A DNA stretch of 64,000 bases, taken from NCBI RefSeq assembly GCF_011044255.1, contig NZ_CP049107.1, positions 1,054,001 to 1,118,000 of the forward strand, in the 5' to 3' direction. The notes under the pieces are model-generated. The model searched no databases. It saw only the letters and a program-made list of their open reading frames with translations, and was not told the origin of the DNA. Origin of the DNA: Rhizorhabdus phycosphaerae (GTDB lineage: Bacteria > Pseudomonadota > Alphaproteobacteria > Sphingomonadales > Sphingomonadaceae). Both the position numbers and the translations under genes were made by a program. Of the stretch, positions 60,692 to 64,000 are shown piece after piece; within the stretch, counting starts at the first letter, position 1; every line of letters begins with the position of its first letter.

Positions 60692-61477
60692 TCAGAGCGA
60701 AGCCGACTTGATCTTCTCGGCGGCAATCGCTGCGCGGCTCGACAGCGGCTGCATCACCTCGCCGGCAAGCTTCAGCCACGACTCGGTGAGCTTCGATGCC
60801 TGCGCGACGGCGCCGTCGAAAGCCGACTTGGCATAATCGCTCTGCAGCTGGAACAGCTCGGTCGGGGTCTTGACGGTCGCCATGCTCTTCATCGTGGCGG
60901 TGGCCGTTTCGAAGCTCTTCTTGCCATATTCGGCCATATCCTGGCCGAGAACTTCGGCGCCCTTGGCAGCGGTCTTGGCAGACGTCGCCAGGGCTTCCAT
61001 GTTGCCCTTGGTGAACTCGGCGATTTCCTCGCCAGCCTTGGCGGTCTTTTCGAAGGCGGCCTTGGCGCGATCGTTGAAATCAGACATCATGAATTTGACC
61101 TTTTCAGCAGCAGCCTTGGGCTGGGGTTGGACGGTGGTGGCCATAGCGGGCACTCCCTTCTTTTCCGGCGTTGACGCTGCCGGTGCGGGCTTCGCCACAA
61201 CCCCCGAAGGAGCTGCGGGCGCAGGAACTGGGGCGGATTTGACGGAGACGGCGGCCGCAGCCTTAGCGACAGGCGCCGGAGCGGCCTGCTTGCCTGCCAC
61301 AGTCGCCGCTGCTGCCGACTTGCCCTTTGCCACAGGGCCAGCGTCAGCCACGATAGCGGGCTCGGGCGGCTTGGCCGGCGCACTTCCCGCCGCACGCCGG
61401 TCGGCAACGGGTACCGATACGGTCACGGGCTTGGCGGAACCGCCGACACCAGTCTTCCGAGTGATCTTGTTCGCCAT
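60692..61477 (-). CDS. Phasin family protein (PHA granule-associated)
   Basis: The C-terminal 140 residues form a phasin domain: [60 protein letters not shown] and [20 protein letters not shown]. Phasins coat polyhydroxyalkanoate granules and control their size. From ATG 61477 the protein has 261 residues, with an N-terminal Ala/Pro/Lys-rich low-complexity arm of about 110 residues. ATG 61144 gives a bare phasin of 150 residues and has an excellent ribosome binding site (GGGAGTG, 7 bases upstream), whereas the long start has a weak one. Both could be used. It lies beside the PHA synthase gene, which is in the same direction, and ends at a strong terminator. Confidence 0.9.
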   Translation of the reverse strand: MANKITRKTGVGGSAKPVTVSVPVADRRAAGSAPAKPPEPAIVADAGPVAKGKSAAAATVAGKQAAPAPVAKAAAAVSVKSAPVPAPAAPSGVVAKPAPAASTPEKKGVPAMATTVQPQPKAAAEKVKFMMSDFNDRAKAAFEKTAKAGEEIAEFTKGNMEALATSAKTAAKGAEVLGQDMAEYGKKSFETATATMKSMATVKTPTELFQLQSDYAKSAFDGAVAQASKLTESWLKLAGEVMQPLSSRAAIAAEKIKSASL

Positions 61478-61643
61478 CGAATCACGATCCACTGTCAATG
61501 TTGCGTCGCACAATAAACCTTTTTCCGTCTGGCGCAAGGTCTTTTGTGCACTGCAACACGGTCGACCGACCCGGCTTCAGCCCGGTCCGCCGCCCTTTGC
61601 AAATGGTCTAACGAGGTTCGTTGACGCTTTTCTTGCAGACTCG

Positions 61644-63392
61644 CTATCGCGTTCGCACATAACGACCGGGCGCATCCTCGATCGCCGGACGAGGCCCCTG
61701 CCCCGGCACTCGCGCGCCTTCGGCAGCCACCTGGCTGGGATCGATCGCCTGGATCCAGGCGACCCAGTCCGGCCACCAGCTGCCGGGCGTTTCCTTGGCT
61801 GCCCGCTCGAACGCCTCAAGTGAAGCCTGCGGCGCATCGCAGGTCCAATATTGATATTTGCGGGCTGCCGGCGGGTTCACCACACCGGCGATGTGCCCCG
61901 ATCCGGCCAGCACGAATCGCTTCGGCCCCGCGAGGTGGTCCATGAGCTTCCAGACGCTGCGAACCGGCGCTATATGATCCTCCCGGCCCGCCTGAATATA
62001 GGCCGGAGTGCCTATCCGCCGGAGATCGATCGGAACCCCGTCGATCGTTACGCTGCCCGGCTGGGCAAGGCGGTTGTCGCGGTAAAGGTCCTGCAGATAG
62101 GCCCGGTGCCATTTGGCGGGCAGGTTCGTGGTGTCGCCATTCCAGTGCAAAAGGTCGAAGGCAGGATAATCCTCGCCCAGTAGATAGTTCTGGACCACAT
62201 AATGCCAGATCAGGTCGCGGCCGCGCAGCAGGTTGAAGGTCGCCGCCATGTAGCGACCGTCGAGAACGCCCGTGCCCTGGGTGAGGCTGTCGATCAGCGC
62301 CATCTGCTCATCGTCCACGAACAGCTGGAGATCGCCGGCTTCGCTGAAATCGACCTGGGCGGTGAAGAAGGTCGCGCTGGCGGCCTTGTCCGCGCCGCCG
62401 GTCGCCTCGAGATAGGCGAGCGTCATGGCCAGTGCGGTACCGGCGACGCAATAGCCGATCGTATGAACCTTCTCGACGCCGAGCAGATCGCGGACGACGT
62501 CGATCGCATCGACCTGACCGCGCACGACATAATCGTCCATCGTCACGTCGACCATCGTCTCGTCGGCCGACTTCCACGACACCACGAAGACGGTAAGCCC
62601 CTGCTCCACCGCCCAGCGGATGAAGCTGTTCTTCGGGTTCAGGTCGAGGATGTAGAAGCGGTTGATCCAGGGCGGGAAGATCAGCAGCGGCACCCGAAGC
62701 ACGCTTTCCCCGACCGGATCATATTGGATGAGCTGGTAGAGCGGAGTCTCGTGGACCACCTTGCCGGGCGTGGCAGCTATGTTACGCCCGACCTCGAACG
62801 CTTCGGGGTTGCTGTGGGTCAGCTGGCCGCGCCCCATGTCTGCCATCATATGCTCGATACCGCGGAGAAGGCTTTCCCCCCGCGTTTCGAGTATCCGTTC
62901 GAGCACCAGCGGATTGGTCAGCGGAAAATTGGAAGGAGACAAGGCGTCGGCCGCCGCCTTCACGGCAAAGCGGAGCTGTTCGCGCTGGCGCGGCTCGAGT
63001 CCCTCGATCGCATCCACCCCTTTGAGCCAGACGTCGCAGAGCATGACATAGGCATCGGCGATGATGCCGAAGATCGGCGAGGACCGCCACTGGTCCGCCT
63101 TGAAGCGCCGGTCGCGCGCCGCCTCCGTCCCCGGCTGCCCCTCGAGCAACTGCCCGAACACCCCGAGGCCCGCCTTGAGCAGGTCGGCCTGCTGGTCGGC
63201 AAGCTTCGCGGGATCGGCGAACAGCGGGGACGGCATGGCAGGAAGGCGCAACTCCTCCGGCAGCGCGGCCATCGTCTCGGCCATCTGCTCCATCATCAAC
63301 TGCTGCGCTTGCCCGATGACCCCGGTCCAGTGCTGAAGTTCTCCCAGCGTCGGCACCTCGCCCTCGCTCCGTCCGCCGTCCTTGTCCGCCAT
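61644..63392 (-). CDS. phaC: Class I poly(3-hydroxyalkanoate) synthase
   Basis: This 582-residue enzyme polymerises 3-hydroxyacyl-CoA into PHA. The N-terminal domain has the family text RRFKADQWRSSPIFGIIADA and NFPLTNPLVLERILETRGES. The catalytic domain has the PhaC box GYCVAG with Cys315, Asp472 in AGREDHIAP and His500 in GSGHIAGVVNPP. PPWINRFYILDLNPKNSFIRW is also standard. Length is typical of class I enzymes. Downstream in the same direction, after 166 bp, is the phasin gene. The two may share regulation, although the phasin probably has its own promoter. The gene is divergent from the aminotransferase. Confidence 0.97.
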   Translation of the reverse strand: MADKDGGRSEGEVPTLGELQHWTGVIGQAQQLMMEQMAETMAALPEELRLPAMPSPLFADPAKLADQQADLLKAGLGVFGQLLEGQPGTEAARDRRFKADQWRSSPIFGIIADAYVMLCDVWLKGVDAIEGLEPRQREQLRFAVKAAADALSPSNFPLTNPLVLERILETRGESLLRGIEHMMADMGRGQLTHSNPEAFEVGRNIAATPGKVVHETPLYQLIQYDPVGESVLRVPLLIFPPWINRFYILDLNPKNSFIRWAVEQGLTVFVVSWKSADETMVDVTMDDYVVRGQVDAIDVVRDLLGVEKVHTIGYCVAGTALAMTLAYLEATGGADKAASATFFTAQVDFSEAGDLQLFVDDEQMALIDSLTQGTGVLDGRYMAATFNLLRGRDLIWHYVVQNYLLGEDYPAFDLLHWNGDTTNLPAKWHRAYLQDLYRDNRLAQPGSVTIDGVPIDLRRIGTPAYIQAGREDHIAPVRSVWKLMDHLAGPKRFVLAGSGHIAGVVNPPAARKYQYWTCDAPQASLEAFERAAKETPGSWWPDWVAWIQAIDPSQVAAEGARVPGQGPRPAIEDAPGRYVRTR

Positions 63393-63520
63393 GCCAGCTC
63401 CCAGCCTCAGCTTTTTTCACGATCCCGCCTGCAATCGGCGCGCAGAATCTGTATAGGTCGCGGCGGCGACCATGGGGGATGGATCCCCGCTCGCCAAGTC
63501 CGAAACCCGAAGGAAACGAA

Positions 63521-64000
63521 ATGTCCGAGGAATTCTACCGCATCAAGCGTTTGCCGCCCTATGTCATCGCCGAAGTCAATGCGATGCGGGCAGCGGCGCG
63601 AGCGCGGGGCGAGGACATCATCGACCTGGGCATGGGCAATCCCGATCTGCCGCCACCCGACCATGTGATCGAGAAGCTGTGCGAAGTCGCGCGCAAGCCC
63701 GACGCCCATGGCTATTCGGCGTCGAAGGGCATCCCCGGCCTGCGCCGCGCGCAGGCGGGCTATTATCAGCGGCGCTTCGGCGTCGAGCTCGACGCCGACA
63801 GCGAGGTCGTCGTCACGCTCGGATCCAAGGAGGGCCTGGCCAATCTCGCGCAGGCGATCACCGCACCCGGCGACGTCGTGCTGGCGCCGAACCCGAGCTA
63901 TCCGATCCACACTTTCGGCTTCATCATCGCGGGCGCGACGATCCGTTCGGTGCCGACGACCCCCGATGAACGCTATTGGGAAGCGCTCGACCGTGCTGTG
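63521..64000 (+). CDS. AlaC-like pyridoxal phosphate aminotransferase (3' truncated by the window)
   Basis: The first 160 residues of a class I/II aminotransferase are present. The text includes MSEEFYRIKRLPPYVIAEVN, ARARGEDIIDLGMGNPDLPP, GYSASKGIPGLRRAQAGYYQ, VTLGSKEGLANLAQAITAPG and LAPNPSYPIHTFGFIIAGA. The combination IDLGMGNPDLPPP with NPSYPIHTFG is typical of the AlaC (glutamate-pyruvate transaminase)/LL-diaminopimelate aminotransferase-like group of alphaproteobacteria. The PLP lysine lies beyond the window. AAGGAAACGAA precedes the ATG at 63521. It is divergent from phaC across 128 bp. The exact substrate is not decided. Confidence 0.9.
   Translation, partial: MSEEFYRIKRLPPYVIAEVNAMRAAARARGEDIIDLGMGNPDLPPPDHVIEKLCEVARKPDAHGYSASKGIPGLRRAQAGYYQRRFGVELDADSEVVVTLGSKEGLANLAQAITAPGDVVLAPNPSYPIHTFGFIIAGATIRSVPTTPDERYWEALDRAV

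Noticed and set aside
62202-63668. 488-residue plus-strand frame over phaC that runs into the aminotransferase start
   Set aside because: It is antisense to phaC for most of its length and out of frame with the aminotransferase, which has its own ATG with a good ribosome binding site at 63521.

Overview
The window is a GC-rich chromosomal segment from an alphaproteobacterium, most likely a sphingomonad (Sphingomonas or Rhizorhabdus-like). The reasons are the high GC content, two large TonB-dependent receptors, the PHA synthase/phasin/ClpS arrangement, a PAS_5-type PAS protein, an IS427-group IS5 element, and the alphaproteobacterial layout of the chemotaxis cluster. No 16S or other decisive marker is present, so the placement is inference.

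Layout. (1) 1-3.7 kb is an accessory region with lower GC. It holds the C-terminal end of a probable RTX/bluetail surface protein, a small secreted protein, an IS5-family element with a frameshifted transposase, a small membrane protein and an AT-rich sulfotransferase. It ends at a tRNA-Thr(CGU). A second, decayed copy of the 3' half of that tRNA plus its downstream flank lies 2.2 kb away, as expected for a tRNA-targeted island. (2) 3.9-9.0 kb has a PAS_5 protein, a SirB1-like protein translationally coupled to an Lrp-type regulator, and a divergent single-chain thiamine-dependent 2-oxoacid dehydrogenase E1/transketolase-like enzyme. (3) 9.1-24 kb is a chemotaxis operon read on the minus strand: cheY-like, cheA, cheW, three tandem membrane receptors, cheW, cheR, cheB, a 578-residue soluble protein, then a PAS-PAS-GGDEF-EAL protein. 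The 578-residue protein combines a CheZ-like DxxxQ signature, a divergent receptor-tip-like segment and an acidic DALF tail. It is the most novel candidate in the window. A porin translationally coupled to a STAS protein and a globin-coupled soluble receptor follow (24.1-27.7 kb). (4) 27.7-40.9 kb is a minus-strand peptide-utilisation locus: Xaa-Pro peptidase-like M24, an esterase, a TonB receptor, M20 and S9 peptidases, an FAD amino-acid oxidase-like enzyme and a DUF885 protein. Two promoters in it share an AT-rich operator-like motif. A divergent GH3 glycosidase follows. (5) 43.5-64 kb is mostly housekeeping and envelope genes: tRNA-Gln, a nucleotide-sugar epimerase operon, a WecG-type glycosyltransferase, a BAX inhibitor-1 family protein, ThpR, LMW phosphatase with Cu/Zn-SOD, an OmpA-like porin with a 24-proline hinge, SOUL protein, XRE regulator, a cystathionine gamma-synthase family enzyme, a MarR-like regulator facing a hemerythrin across a palindrome-rich gap, MurA, a second TonB receptor coupled to a probable beta-propeller protein, ClpS, phasin, PhaC and the start of an AlaC-type aminotransferase.

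How the parts fit. The chemotaxis locus contains adaptors, kinase, adaptation enzymes and receptors. It lacks an ordinary cheZ and cheD, and the 578-residue protein may fill the CheY-P sink role. The terminal EAL protein ties the locus to c-di-GMP turnover. The peptidase locus has outer-membrane import, periplasmic proline-type peptide cleavage and amino-acid oxidation in one transcription direction, so its products plausibly act in series on imported peptides.
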